Origin: Hyphomicrobiales bacterium
GTDB lineage: Bacteria > Pseudomonadota > Alphaproteobacteria > Rhizobiales > OSC116
Reading direction: 5' to 3'
Assembly (NCBI GenBank): GCA_002401855.1
Contig: NVUH01000002.1
Location: 156,291 to 220,290, forward strand
Length of the DNA stretch: 64,000 nucleotides
Below, in pieces: positions 1 to 8,949 of this stretch (position 1 is the first letter of the stretch; each line of letters opens with the position of its first letter). The notes beneath the pieces were generated by a model. It did no database searches. It had not been told where the DNA came from and saw only the letters and a program-made list of their open reading frames with translations. The position numbers and the translations under genes are program-made.

Positions 1-948
1 CAAGCTCAACATACGCGGATGCGAAGGCAACAATGTTTCAGACAACTCAGCTAGACGGCGCCGTAGAGTAAGAGCTTGCTGGCGATATTGTTGGATGACA
101 ACTGAGTTTAAAACGTCGCTTGCAGAATCCAAATTACCATTTCGGGTGAGCAATCTGTTGATCAAATCTGCTCTGGCAACGGTTTCCGCGCGTTGTCCAA
201 CTGCAGTCACAAGGCTCGCGTTCAGTGCGGTTAATTGCTGAGATAATAAATTCTGATTATTTTGCCCTTCAAATATACCGTTTTGAATGCGATAATCGAC
301 AATTTTTGCATCTGCAATGCGCTGTTTGTCCTGCAATTCTTTGACTTTTATGGCCAACCAGTTAGACGCTTCATTATTGGCATTAAAATCTTCATTGGCT
401 TTTTGGTTTTTATAAACACTGGTGATTGTGCTAACAATTTCGGCGGCCATTTTAGCACTTTCTGAGGTATAAGATATTTCAATCACATTAGAATCTGGCA
501 GTGTTTTTACTTTTAAATTTCCAGCAAAATAGGCATAGACATCTAATTTTCCTGAGTTTGTTTCGGCGATAAATTCGGGGATTTTACCAAAATGGATGAT
601 TTTATCAACGCCTTTGGCCAAATCTAACGATTTTAAATATTGCACTTGGTCACTCACCACGCGCTTTGCATCTAAGATTTGAGCCGCCGTACCAGTGCCG
701 ACATTGATAGTCGATAAATTAGTTAAAGCCGATTTTCGGTCCTCCAACAAAATACGAGCAGTTGAAGTGTATTTAGGTGTGGTTACCATGTAAAACAATA
801 TAGTAAGAACAACAGATAATGTTACAAGTGAAACGATTATTAACCAACTCCGCAATATACTCATAAAAAATTCTTGAGGTGTAAAGTCATTGGATTGGTT
901 TTTCAAATGGTTATTCTGTTTCATATCAAAAAATCTGTTTTGGTTCAT
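1..948 (-). CDS. Wzz/GumC-type polysaccharide chain-length/export protein (3' end outside window)
   Basis: Read on the minus strand from an ATG at 948 (a second in-frame ATG lies at 924) the frame stays open to the window edge, so the C-terminal part is missing. The protein starts with a short cytoplasmic tail, a hydrophobic segment at about residues 36-54, then TTPKYTSTARILLEDRKS, typical of the Wzz domain after TM1. A long Gln/Ala/Leu-rich helical stretch follows (AETVARADLINRLL, QQYRQQALTLRRRLAEL), as in GumC/ExoP periplasmic coiled coils. Family role: inner-membrane co-polymerase that sets chain length and partners the outer-membrane Wza/GumB exporter, which is divergently encoded just beside it. 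Whether the missing end carries a tyrosine-kinase domain cannot be seen. Confidence 0.85.
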   Translation of the reverse strand, partial: MNQNRFFDMKQNNHLKNQSNDFTPQEFFMSILRSWLIIVSLVTLSVVLTILFYMVTTPKYTSTARILLEDRKSALTNLSTINVGTGTAAQILDAKRVVSDQVQYLKSLDLAKGVDKIIHFGKIPEFIAETNSGKLDVYAYFAGNLKVKTLPDSNVIEISYTSESAKMAAEIVSTITSVYKNQKANEDFNANNEASNWLAIKVKELQDKQRIADAKIVDYRIQNGIFEGQNNQNLLSQQLTALNASLVTAVGQRAETVARADLINRLLTRNGNLDSASDVLNSVVIQQYRQQALTLRRRLAELSETLLPSHPRMLSL

Positions 949-1069
949 TCGTGTCTATTTTTGAATCTCTAAGCTAACAATGTTGGAATTAAGTTAACAA
1001 AATAAAAATGTGTCAAGTTTTTTAACTAAAGTTATTTAGAAACAATGCATAATCAGGTGATTCTCGTAT

Positions 1070-1672
1070 ATGATTACAAACAAAAAGGGTAATAATTTGT
1101 CTCGTTCCATATCTAAAATTATAGTGTTTTTGGCGCTTCTGCTAGCCTCCTGCACATCAATACCAAGTGGAATGCGAGAATATGATGACCCAATATTAAC
1201 CGTAAAACCACATACCATATTGGCAGGCGAACAAATTAAAATAACCGTGTTTGGACAAACAGATCTATCAAACACCTATAGAGTTAATGACCGCGGCCAA
1301 ATATCTATGCCTTTGCTTGGTGTTGTAGCTACCTTTGGTAAAACATCCACACAATTGTCCGAATATATCGCTTATTTATTGGCACAGCAATATTTACGCA
1401 ACCCCAGCGTTTCAGCCGAAATCACCACCTATACACCTATATATATAGTGGGTGCGGTTAAATCTGCTGGGCAATTTTCTTTCACACCGGGTGTGACTGT
1501 AGCGGCGGCCATTGCTGGCGCTGGTGGTTTTATCAAGGGTGCCAATCTCACTGAAGTACGCCTCACCCGCCGCGATAATGGTAGGGTGTTTGAAGCGAAT
1601 GTTGCCTTGCAAACTCCCTTGGCAGCAGGCGATATAATTCAGGTATTTGGCCCATTAAGTGCGACACAATAA
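1070..1672 (+). CDS. Wza/GumB-type polysaccharide export lipoprotein
   Basis: A 200-residue lipoprotein. Residues 1-28 form a lipoprotein signal peptide ending in the lipobox LLASC, with Cys28 as the lipidated residue. Residues about 50-115 (ILAGEQIKITVFGQTDLS, then DRGQISMPLLG) are a Poly_export domain, and YIVGAVKSAGQF begins an SLBB domain. Much shorter than E. coli Wza (about 380 aa), like the small GumB/ExoF-like exporters that carry a single SLBB. Family role: outer-membrane channel for capsule or exopolysaccharide. It is divergent from the Wzz/GumC-like gene (122-bp AT-rich gap) and precedes the glycosyltransferase genes, so it belongs to the same polysaccharide cluster. Confidence 0.88.
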   Translation: MITNKKGNNLSRSISKIIVFLALLLASCTSIPSGMREYDDPILTVKPHTILAGEQIKITVFGQTDLSNTYRVNDRGQISMPLLGVVATFGKTSTQLSEYIAYLLAQQYLRNPSVSAEITTYTPIYIVGAVKSAGQFSFTPGVTVAAAIAGAGGFIKGANLTEVRLTRRDNGRVFEANVALQTPLAAGDIIQVFGPLSATQ

Positions 1673-1737
1673 ACATTCGACACAATGAGCGTGATTGAGA
1701 ATATGACTAAACGGGAAGTTTCGAAAAAAGATATATT

Positions 1738-2844
1738 ATGAAAATATTACACATATTGCGGGCACCAATCGGCGGATTGTTTCGTCATGTCAGAGATTTA
1801 GCTGAACAACAGGCCAATGAAGGCCATCAAGTGGGAATGATTACCGCCACACCAACTGATAATGATTATGTAAAGCGGCTATTTACTGACATTGAACCCA
1901 TATTTTCGCTGGGCATAGATCACTTAACAATCAATCGATTGCCGGGCTTTTCGGATTATCAAAATATTGATGCCGTCAAAAACATTGTTACCACCAAAAA
2001 TATTGATGTGATTCATGGACATGGTGCCAAGGGCGGTGCCTATGCACGCCTTGTCAAAAGACAATTAGGCGATGGCAGTAAAACCAAAGTTTTTTACACC
2101 ATGCATGGTGGCACATTGCACTATAATCCAAGCTCGCCAGTCGGTTTTTTATTTTTAAAACTCGAAAAATATCTACAGCAATATACCGATGGCTTTGTGT
2201 TCGAAAGTGAAAATTCTCATCGCCTATTTGAGCAAAAAATCGATAGGTTAAAAAAACCTTTTCAAACCATACATAATGGCCTGACTAGAGATGAATTTTA
2301 TCAAATAAAACCTGTGGCAGATGCCGCCGATTTTTTATATATTGGCGAATTGCGCATGCTTAAAGGGGTAGACCTGTTGATTAATGCGTTCGCAAAATTA
2401 TGCAAGTCTTATAAAGGTTTAAAACTCATCATTATTGGTTATGGCCCAGAGGAAGAGTTGTTTAAAAGCATGGTTGCCAAGGCAGGCATATATGATCATG
2501 TCACATTCCTACCGCCCACGCCTGCGGAGGAAGCGTTTAAGCTGGCCAGAGTTCAGGTTATGCCATCACGCGCCGAGGGTTTGCCTTATATGACACTCGA
2601 AACCATCGCTGCCCGAATGCCACTCATCGCTTCAGACGTTGGCGGCATACCCGAAATTTATGGCGAATATGCCGATTTGCTATTTCATAACGAAGATGAA
2701 TCGCAACTTTACACCTATATGCAAAACACTCTTGATGGTAAGTCCGAACATATTGAAAAAGTTGCTGACCTGCAAAAGCTTGTGAAGCAAAATTTCAATG
2801 TTGAAAAAATGGCGCGAAATATTACAAAATTTTATACACATTAG
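1738..2844 (+). CDS. glycosyltransferase family 4
   Basis: A 368-aa GT-B fold retaining glycosyltransferase. The N-terminal domain starts MKILHILRAPIGGLFRHV, with the Gly-rich acceptor-side loop typical of GT4. The C-terminal nucleotide-sugar domain shows FLYIGELRMLKGVDLLI and the EX7E motif AEGLPYMTLE at about residues 279-287, followed by ASDVGGIPE. No membrane segment, so presumably cytosolic and acting on the lipid-linked repeat unit. It lies between the export lipoprotein and the priming transferase genes, which fits a role in adding a sugar to the exopolysaccharide repeat; donor and acceptor cannot be read from sequence. Confidence 0.88.
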   Translation: MKILHILRAPIGGLFRHVRDLAEQQANEGHQVGMITATPTDNDYVKRLFTDIEPIFSLGIDHLTINRLPGFSDYQNIDAVKNIVTTKNIDVIHGHGAKGGAYARLVKRQLGDGSKTKVFYTMHGGTLHYNPSSPVGFLFLKLEKYLQQYTDGFVFESENSHRLFEQKIDRLKKPFQTIHNGLTRDEFYQIKPVADAADFLYIGELRMLKGVDLLINAFAKLCKSYKGLKLIIIGYGPEEELFKSMVAKAGIYDHVTFLPPTPAEEAFKLARVQVMPSRAEGLPYMTLETIAARMPLIASDVGGIPEIYGEYADLLFHNEDESQLYTYMQNTLDGKSEHIEKVADLQKLVKQNFNVEKMARNITKFYTH

Positions 2845-2930
2845 ACTAAGGTCGAATGCCTGTTTAAAACTATGTAAACCTATGGCATTTAAATCTGTGA
2901 TTAATTTAATTGTATCTCCAGAGTGTTTAT

Positions 2931-4376
2931 ATGTCAGATAAAAAATCAAAGTATTCAAGAAAAATATTACATCCTAAACTACTGGCTATCATACGATTTA
3001 CTGATTTATTAGTTATTTTTATTTCAGGTTACTTGACTAATATACTTTATATTTCAAATCAAATATCAATTTCAGCCAGTAATAACCAAGCCTATTTTAA
3101 CATTGAAATTTTCATGTCGATTGGGGCGGTTTTGGTGTTTGGTTTTTTCCATATTTATTCCATTCAAGACATCCGCAGCACGCTCAAACATGGCTTGCGC
3201 GTCATCACCGCTTGGACGGTGGTTTTCGGCCTATTAGCGACCTATATTTTCCTTAATAAATCGGGCATCATCTTCTCACGCGTTTGGTTTATCGCCTGGT
3301 TTGTCGTGGGGTTTGCGGCGATCATGATTTCGAGGCTGATTTATCGTCGGTTGTTCAACAAATGGCTAAAACAAGGTCGTTTGGAGCGCCGCGCCGTTGT
3401 GGTTGGTGGCGGCAAAGCAGCTGAAGACCTTATTAAAGCGGTCAATAAGGGGTCGGAGGGTGAAGTGAAGATACTCGGTATTTTTGATGATAGATATGAT
3501 GAAAGATCGCCCGATGTGGTTGCAGGACTGCCTAAGCTTGGCGAGATTAGTGATTTGGTAAAATTTGCTCGTGAAACAGATATTGATCTGCTGCTGATTT
3601 CCTTGCCCGTATCGGCCGAAACACGGCTTTTGCATCTGCTCAAGAAACTTTGGGTATTGCCTGTTGACATTCGTATTTCAGCCTTACAAAGCAAATTGCG
3701 GTTTCGCCCACATTCCTATAGCTATATTGGCGACGTTCCCGTGCTAGATTTATTTGATCGGCCTTTATCTGAATGGGATGACATCGTTAAGAATATCGAA
3801 GATCGGGTTATCGCATTCCTCGCGCTCATTGTTCTGTCACCGATTATGGCGATCGTCGCCGTTGCCGTGAAATTGGATAGCCCGGGGCCTGTCCTGTTTA
3901 AACAGAAACGCTATGGCTTTAATAATGAAATGATAATGGTCTATAAATTCCGCTCTATGCGTGATGATTTGGAAGATAAAAACGCCAGTAAATTGGTCAC
4001 GAAAGGTGATCCACGGGTGACCAAGGTCGGCCAGTTTATCCGCAAAACTAGCCTCGATGAATTACCTCAATTTTTCAATGTACTTACGGGGCAACTGTCA
4101 TTGGTTGGGCCACGGCCACACGCGGTGCAGGCCAAAGCCGACAATCGCCTCTATGACGAAGTGGTCGATAGTTATTTTGCTCGCCATAAAGTTAAGCCTG
4201 GCATTACAGGTTGGGCACAAATTAATGGCTGGCGCGGAGAGACTGATACCGAAGAAAAAATTCAACAGCGGGTTGAACATGATCTTTATTATATAGAAAA
4301 ATGGTCAGTCTTCTTCGATCTTTACATATTGGCAATGACCCCTTTCTCTTTATTCAACACCAAAAATGCTTATTAA
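2931..4376 (+). CDS. undecaprenyl-phosphate sugar phosphotransferase (WcaJ/GumD type)
   Basis: 481 aa from the ATG at 2931; an upstream in-frame TTG at 2910 is less likely. Architecture is that of polyprenyl glycosylphosphotransferases: four to five N-terminal membrane segments (residues about 15-140), a nucleotide-binding-like middle domain (RRAVVVGGGKAAEDLI), a further membrane helix (VIAFLALIVLSPIMAIVAVAV) and the C-terminal Bac_transf catalytic domain with SPGPVLFKQKRYG, YKFRSMR, SLDELPQFFNVLTGQLSLVG and PRPHAV. Known role of the family: transfers a sugar-1-phosphate (often glucose or galactose) to undecaprenyl phosphate, the first step of exopolysaccharide repeat assembly at the inner membrane. 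Sugar specificity is not determined here. Confidence 0.92.
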   Translation: MSDKKSKYSRKILHPKLLAIIRFTDLLVIFISGYLTNILYISNQISISASNNQAYFNIEIFMSIGAVLVFGFFHIYSIQDIRSTLKHGLRVITAWTVVFGLLATYIFLNKSGIIFSRVWFIAWFVVGFAAIMISRLIYRRLFNKWLKQGRLERRAVVVGGGKAAEDLIKAVNKGSEGEVKILGIFDDRYDERSPDVVAGLPKLGEISDLVKFARETDIDLLLISLPVSAETRLLHLLKKLWVLPVDIRISALQSKLRFRPHSYSYIGDVPVLDLFDRPLSEWDDIVKNIEDRVIAFLALIVLSPIMAIVAVAVKLDSPGPVLFKQKRYGFNNEMIMVYKFRSMRDDLEDKNASKLVTKGDPRVTKVGQFIRKTSLDELPQFFNVLTGQLSLVGPRPHAVQAKADNRLYDEVVDSYFARHKVKPGITGWAQINGWRGETDTEEKIQQRVEHDLYYIEKWSVFFDLYILAMTPFSLFNTKNAY

Positions 4377-4394
4377 ATATTGAATCCGTAAATT

Positions 4395-5630
4395 ATGGCA
4401 TATTATTCCACTCAAATAACCGAGCAAGCTGATGAAACAAAGCTGACTAAATTTGGTTATTGGCTATTTTATATCGCCATATTATCCAGTGGTTATGTTT
4501 CGTTCGAGCCAGCGCCGTTTGATCTGCTTATTTTGCTCACCATATTTTTAATGTTTTTTACCAACATGGTGATGCCACAGCAACTCAAATGGGTATTGAC
4601 CATCAGTTTTATCAACCTGATGGGTAGTTTCGCGGGTATTGTATATTCGGCACATTATAGCGATTCATATATGCACATCATTGTCACCACATATATGAGC
4701 TTATTTGCCATTGGGCTTATTTTTATGGTTTATAATGACCCGCATAAAGTGATAAATATTCTTATCAAAGCCTATGTATGGGCGGCACTTATATCCACTA
4801 TATTGGCCATTATGGGTTATTTCCACATTGGCCCTACTTATGATTTATTTACGCTTTACGGCCGTGCCAAAGGCGGGTTTAAAGACCCCAATGTCTATGG
4901 CCCGTTCATTGTACCGCCTATGCTTTATCTGCTCGAGAGGGTTGTCAATGGTGATATAAAAGGCAAAATAATTGCGGTTAGCAAATTCAACATTTTGCTA
5001 CTGGGCCTGTTGCTAAGCTTCTCGCGTGGTGCTTGGGGGGTGTTCTTATTCTCCACCTTTATCATGCTTGCTTCCATGTATTACACCGCTGTAACCAATC
5101 GGTTTCGGGTGTATTTATCACTCTATATCCTCATTTCGATCACCTTTATGGTTTTGGCATTAGTTGTTGCGCTTAACATTCCAACCATTACTGATCTATT
5201 GTCAGAGCGTGCCTCGCTTTCACAGTCTTATGATGTTGAAGAAGGCGGTCGTTTCACCCATCATATTGATGCGCTAAAAATTCTCATCGAAAACCCACTG
5301 GGCATTGGTGCTAAAGAATTCGGGTGGACGCATAATGAGGATGTACATAACACCTATCTCACCCAATTCTTAATTGGCGGCTGGGTTGCAGGTTTTAGCT
5401 ATTTATTCATTGTCTTTAGCACCATAATTATGGGGTTTAAATATTGTTTCCAAACCCATGCCTTGCGTAAATTATTTGTGGTTTTCTATGCCACATTTAT
5501 TTCACTGTCATTAGAAGCGTGGATTATCGATATCGACCATTGGCGCATTCTTTATGTTTTGCTAGGCGTGATTTGGGGCGTGATATTTTACCAAAAAAAT
5601 AACAGTGACCCACAAAAAGAATATAGATAG
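4395..5630 (+). CDS. O-antigen ligase/polymerase-family membrane protein (Wzy_C)
   Basis: 411 aa, about 10-12 hydrophobic helices. A large periplasmic loop between late helices carries HNEDVHNTYLTQFLIGG, and FKDPNVYGPFIVPP and LLSFSRGAWG are also visible, all typical of the Wzy_C (O-antigen ligase) family. It starts 18 bp after the priming transferase and is probably co-transcribed with it. In this family sequence alone does not separate polymerase (Wzy) from ligase (WaaL); next to an exporter and a GumC-like co-polymerase, polymerisation of the exopolysaccharide repeat is the likelier job. Confidence 0.8.
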   Translation: MAYYSTQITEQADETKLTKFGYWLFYIAILSSGYVSFEPAPFDLLILLTIFLMFFTNMVMPQQLKWVLTISFINLMGSFAGIVYSAHYSDSYMHIIVTTYMSLFAIGLIFMVYNDPHKVINILIKAYVWAALISTILAIMGYFHIGPTYDLFTLYGRAKGGFKDPNVYGPFIVPPMLYLLERVVNGDIKGKIIAVSKFNILLLGLLLSFSRGAWGVFLFSTFIMLASMYYTAVTNRFRVYLSLYILISITFMVLALVVALNIPTITDLLSERASLSQSYDVEEGGRFTHHIDALKILIENPLGIGAKEFGWTHNEDVHNTYLTQFLIGGWVAGFSYLFIVFSTIIMGFKYCFQTHALRKLFVVFYATFISLSLEAWIIDIDHWRILYVLLGVIWGVIFYQKNNSDPQKEYR

Positions 5631-5714
5631 ATATATCCACTCCACTCATTCAATCTATTGAATTGACAGCTCAATATTCAGCTCATAAATTGAAGCAAAA
5701 CCAATGGGTAGCAT

Positions 5715-6485
5715 ATGTCCGAAATAAATTTAACTTATGACATCATCATTATATTGTTTTTAGCGGGCGGTTTTGCAGGCTTTATAGATGCGCTGGCAGG
5801 TGGTGGGGGGCTCATCACCCTACCCGCATTATTACTCACAGGCCTGCCGCCCATTGCCGCTATAGCCACTAATAAGTTACAAGGTGTCTTTGGCACCCTC
5901 ACCTCATCCATAACTGTTTATAAAAAGCGTGTGGTTCGCAAACAAGATGTTTTTTCACTGTTTTTTGCCTCTTTAGCGGGGGCGGCTTTGGGTGCATTTA
6001 TCTTATTATTTATCAATGCCGCCAAATTGCAAATCATCATTCCTATTGTTTTGGTGTCCATTGGACTATATTTTGTCTTTGCACCCAAAATGCATGATCA
6101 TATAGAGCGTGAACCTAGAATATCGCGACCAATATACCGTTATGTCATTGTGCCACTCATCGGCTTTTATGATGGTATTTTAGGCCCTGGTACAGGCTCA
6201 TTCTTTGCCACTGCGGGGGTTGCCTTACGCGGACAAAATCTCATCAAATCCACATCCATAGCAAAATTTCTAAACCTTGCCTCAAACTTTGCCTCGCTGG
6301 TGGTATTTATCTTTTCAGGCGATGTAATTTGGCTAGTCGGTGGCATTATGATTATCGGCCAAATTATCGGCGGTTATCTTGGTTCACTGGCGATTGTTAA
6401 TGGCGGCACAAAATTCATTAAACCGCTGATCATCATCATGAGTTTCGCTATGACGAGCAAATATGTATATTCAGTATGGCTTTAG
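5715..6485 (+). CDS. sulfite exporter TauE/SafE family permease (TSUP/DUF81)
   Basis: 256 aa, about eight hydrophobic helices in two homologous halves. The first half has the family signature GFIDALAGGGGLITLPALLL, and the second half the matching FYDGILGPGTGSFF. Family members are secondary transporters for small organosulfur or organic anions (sulfite, sulfoacetate, taurine-derived ions). No metabolic partner gene lies beside it: it follows the polysaccharide genes by 84 bp and precedes tRNA-Thr, so the substrate is unknown. Confidence 0.85.
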   Translation: MSEINLTYDIIIILFLAGGFAGFIDALAGGGGLITLPALLLTGLPPIAAIATNKLQGVFGTLTSSITVYKKRVVRKQDVFSLFFASLAGAALGAFILLFINAAKLQIIIPIVLVSIGLYFVFAPKMHDHIEREPRISRPIYRYVIVPLIGFYDGILGPGTGSFFATAGVALRGQNLIKSTSIAKFLNLASNFASLVVFIFSGDVIWLVGGIMIIGQIIGGYLGSLAIVNGGTKFIKPLIIIMSFAMTSKYVYSVWL

Positions 6486-6610
6486 GCTCAAGCCATTGGC
6501 CTATTTAACTATAATTCAGGGGATATGTTTAAAATCCGCAAATTAATTTTGACAACATCTAATATGTATTTTATACAGCACATCAAGACGGGTAAGCAAT
6601 TACCAACGTC

Positions 6611-6686
6611 GCCGGTTTAGCTCAGTTGGTAGAGCAACTGATTTGTAATCAGTAGGTCAGGAGTTCGAGTCCCCTAACCGGCACCA
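6611..6686 (+). tRNA. trnT: tRNA-Thr (anticodon UGU)
   Basis: A complete cloverleaf can be drawn: acceptor GCCGGTT pairing with AACCGGC, D-loop AGCTCAGTTGGTAGAGC, anticodon stem ACTGA/TCAGT around loop TTTGTAA (anticodon TGT), T-arm with GTTCGAGTC, and an encoded CCA end. A decayed integrase gene lies just downstream, so this tRNA was probably the attachment site of an integrated element. Confidence 0.97.
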
Positions 6687-6692
6687 CTTTAA

Positions 6693-6717
6693 CCCTATGA
6701 TATCATAGGGTTTTTTT
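6693..6717 (+). terminator. Rho-independent terminator of tRNA-Thr
   Basis: The perfect palindrome CCCTATGATATCATAGGG (6693-6710) is followed directly by seven T residues. It starts 6 bp after the CCA end and fits as the tRNA transcription terminator. Confidence 0.9.
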
Positions 6718-6815
6718 GGTTATAGCTTTGGAACAATAGTGGAACAAAACCGATTTGGTTGACTAATAATGCAGTCAACTGGTTGACTATTTGATTATAT
6801 CTGTTCTGGTTTGTT

Positions 6816-8492
6816 CTATTTTATGAGCTGGCCATCTAGGTATTTTACCATTTTTTTAATGGCATTATTAGCCATTGCTTGATCCATTATGAGGTAGTGT
6901 TTTAGTATCTGCGTTATGCTAGTTAGGCTATGGCCTGTTATGGTGGCGATTTCGAAGGCTGTTGCATCTGCCCGCGCCATTAACGTGACCGCGGTATCGC
7001 GCAAATCTTGGAAATTTTTAGTTGCAAATTCTGGTTGTTTTTCTACCACTTTACGTTTTACGTTGTTGAACCATGTGTTGAAGTTTTTTTGTTGCCATGT
7101 GTGGTATTGGCCACGGCGGCCGATGGTGTTTTCGCAGACTAGCAATGGTCTGCTTGAATTGATGATTGTGGAGCTAGCCCTATAGGCTTGGTTGCGCAAT
7201 ATGGCATTTTGTATGCGTTGCTCGCTGTGCGGGGTTAATGGCACATTCACTAGTGCTTTGGTTTTGCTTTGGATTGTGCGAATGGTGCTGTATTGGCTAA
7301 ATTCTGATTTTGGGATGTATTGGGTTTCTTTCATGTTTAGAATATCTGCTTGGCGTTGTGCGCCGTGGCAGCCAATGATAACCGCATCAGAAATTGAAGC
7401 ATAGCCCATTACATCGGCCTGTTTGACAAATTCTCTGATTTCTTGATCTAACCATACGACCACACGGGGTTTGCTGGATTTCATAGATAAACGCTCGACT
7501 GGGTTGGTTGTTATCCAATCAATATCTATGGCATATGAGAATAACAACCTGACAACTGTTAGGCGGGCTTTCGCTGTGTTTGGCGAAATTTCTTTATATA
7601 ATTTCTCGTAAAGGGCTTTGGCGATGCCGCGGGTGAAATTTGCGGCCAAATGATCGGTTTTGAATTTTTTTGAATATAGCACATTTTCGGGCAAGGCATT
7701 AAGGTGATATTTATAATCTTGCTTGGATTTGTTGCTTAGGCGATCATAATTTGAGCTATCCAAATAGCGCGAAATTAGGTTTTTTAGGGTGCGTTGTGAT
7801 GGGTCATTTTTTAGGGTGAGTTGCGGAATGGCTAAAGGCATGATGGGGGCTGTGACTAGATTTTGATAGGCTTTGCCTTCTGCCCAATGATCGAGAATTA
7901 GTTGTGCGGTTTTCATATCGCCTTTGCGCCAGGCATCTAAAATGCTATTGAGCCATTCGGCTTGGGCAATGGCCTCATTAAGCGCCTCAATACAAAAACT
8001 TGTATCCAACGTATTTGAAAGGCGCCAAGACAAAACCTTTCGTGTAGCCCAATCCATAATCGCAACCAAATATAAAAAACCACGCTTCATGGGGATATAT
8101 GTAATGTCACTACACCAAACATGATTAGCCCGTGTAATGGCGAGCTTTCTAAGTAAATAGGGATAAACAGGATGCTGTGGATGCTTCTTGCTCGTATTTG
8201 GCCTTTTGTAAATAGTCTGCAAACCCATAATACGCATTAAGCGTCTAACCCGATGACGACCAGCAGCAAAACCAACTCTTGGAAGATAAGCTGCAATCTG
8301 ACGGCTACCAAAGAACGGGTATTTAGTAAATATCTGGTCAACCTCATTCATCAGGTCAAGTGTTACTGGATTGAAGTCAACGCGGCGATAATAAATAGAA
8401 GACCGGCTAATCTTCAATAGCTTACATTGACGGCTTAAACTTATGTTAACATTATCCTGTTTGATCATATCTCGGCGTTTAGACGGACTCAA
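6816..8492 (-). CDS. chimeric frame: IS3 transposase OrfB N-terminus fused to a tyrosine integrase
   Basis: One uninterrupted 558-codon frame made of two unrelated proteins. Residues 1 to about 176 are IS3-family OrfB: HTH_21 region (CKLLKISRSSIYYRR), then the start of the rve core (NHVWCSDITYIPM, first catalytic Asp129; LSNTLDTSFCIEALNEAIA). The rest of the core, with the second Asp and the Glu, is missing, so it cannot transpose. From about residue 177 (AEWLNSILDAWRKGDMKTAQ) it is a phage-type integrase with SAM-like N-terminal domain and catalytic domain: Arg380 (GAQRQADIL), Arg498 (FQDLRDTAVT), His521 (TITGHSL) and Tyr533 (LKHYL). The integrase C-terminus looks intact; its natural start is lost. 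The first codon is a TTG overlapping the OrfA stop. Whether the fusion is expressed is unknown; it may be a pseudogene that happens to stay in frame. Confidence 0.8.
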   Translation of the reverse strand: MSPSKRRDMIKQDNVNISLSRQCKLLKISRSSIYYRRVDFNPVTLDLMNEVDQIFTKYPFFGSRQIAAYLPRVGFAAGRHRVRRLMRIMGLQTIYKRPNTSKKHPQHPVYPYLLRKLAITRANHVWCSDITYIPMKRGFLYLVAIMDWATRKVLSWRLSNTLDTSFCIEALNEAIAQAEWLNSILDAWRKGDMKTAQLILDHWAEGKAYQNLVTAPIMPLAIPQLTLKNDPSQRTLKNLISRYLDSSNYDRLSNKSKQDYKYHLNALPENVLYSKKFKTDHLAANFTRGIAKALYEKLYKEISPNTAKARLTVVRLLFSYAIDIDWITTNPVERLSMKSSKPRVVVWLDQEIREFVKQADVMGYASISDAVIIGCHGAQRQADILNMKETQYIPKSEFSQYSTIRTIQSKTKALVNVPLTPHSEQRIQNAILRNQAYRASSTIINSSRPLLVCENTIGRRGQYHTWQQKNFNTWFNNVKRKVVEKQPEFATKNFQDLRDTAVTLMARADATAFEIATITGHSLTSITQILKHYLIMDQAMANNAIKKMVKYLDGQLIK

Positions 8493-8833
8493 CGATCTAG
8501 CCCTTGTGACAAAAAATCATTTTCCATGGCAAGACGACCAATCTTAGCGTGAAGATCTTTGATATCACTATCTTGAACACCAGCTTTCTTTGCCTTATCT
8601 GTGAAAACACCTGATAAACCTTCTACAGCTTGACGCTTCCAAGTGCTGACTTGTGTTGGATGAAGATGATGCTTGGTTGCAATCTCCTGAACAGTCTTGT
8701 CACCTCGCAAAGCTTCAAGCGCCACTTTGGTTTTGAAATTATCTAAATAATTCCGTCGTTTTGTCATCTTTATATCCAATCTTACTGGTTGAATACATCT
8801 TAACACACTGTCCGAATTTGCAGGACCACTTCA
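7965..8833 (-). mobile_element. truncated IS3-family insertion sequence inside an integrase gene
   Basis: Contains OrfA and the first 176 codons of OrfB. The outer end is taken as 8833, where the minus strand begins TGAAGTGGTCCTGCAAATTC, a plausible IS3 terminal repeat starting with TG. The inner boundary near 7965 is where OrfB similarity stops and integrase similarity begins. No matching right-hand repeat is visible at the junction, so the right part of the IS was deleted together with the 5' end of the integrase gene. Confidence 0.75.
8489..8767 (-). CDS. IS3-family transposase OrfA
   Basis: 92 aa from the ATG at 8767 (MTKRRNYLDNFKTKVALEAL; a longer frame begins at 8806). Residues 1-55 form the HTH_Tnp_1 DNA-binding domain (VQEIATKHHLHPTQVSTWKR), followed by the leucine-rich coiled coil DIKDLHAKIGRLAMENDFLS. 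In an intact IS3 element OrfA and OrfB are joined by a -1 frameshift; a T6 run (ATTTTTTG on the coding strand) lies near the OrfA end. As OrfB is truncated, OrfA alone should not mobilise the element. Confidence 0.85.
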   Translation of the reverse strand: MTKRRNYLDNFKTKVALEALRGDKTVQEIATKHHLHPTQVSTWKRQAVEGLSGVFTDKAKKAGVQDSDIKDLHAKIGRLAMENDFLSQGLDR

Positions 8834-8949
8834 ATTTAAGACAAGTCCAGCTTTGTTGAACTCAACTTCCGAAACCCCATTAAACGAATTACCCGTTTGG
8901 CAACACTTCCAATTGTCTTTCTGTCACTCTGATAATTATTCTTGATAAC

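Noticed and set aside
8834..8949. Short minus-strand frame reading VAKRVIRLMGFRKLSSTKLD beside the IS end
   Set aside because: Only about 30 codons, ending at a stop near the IS terminus; I cannot assign it to a family.
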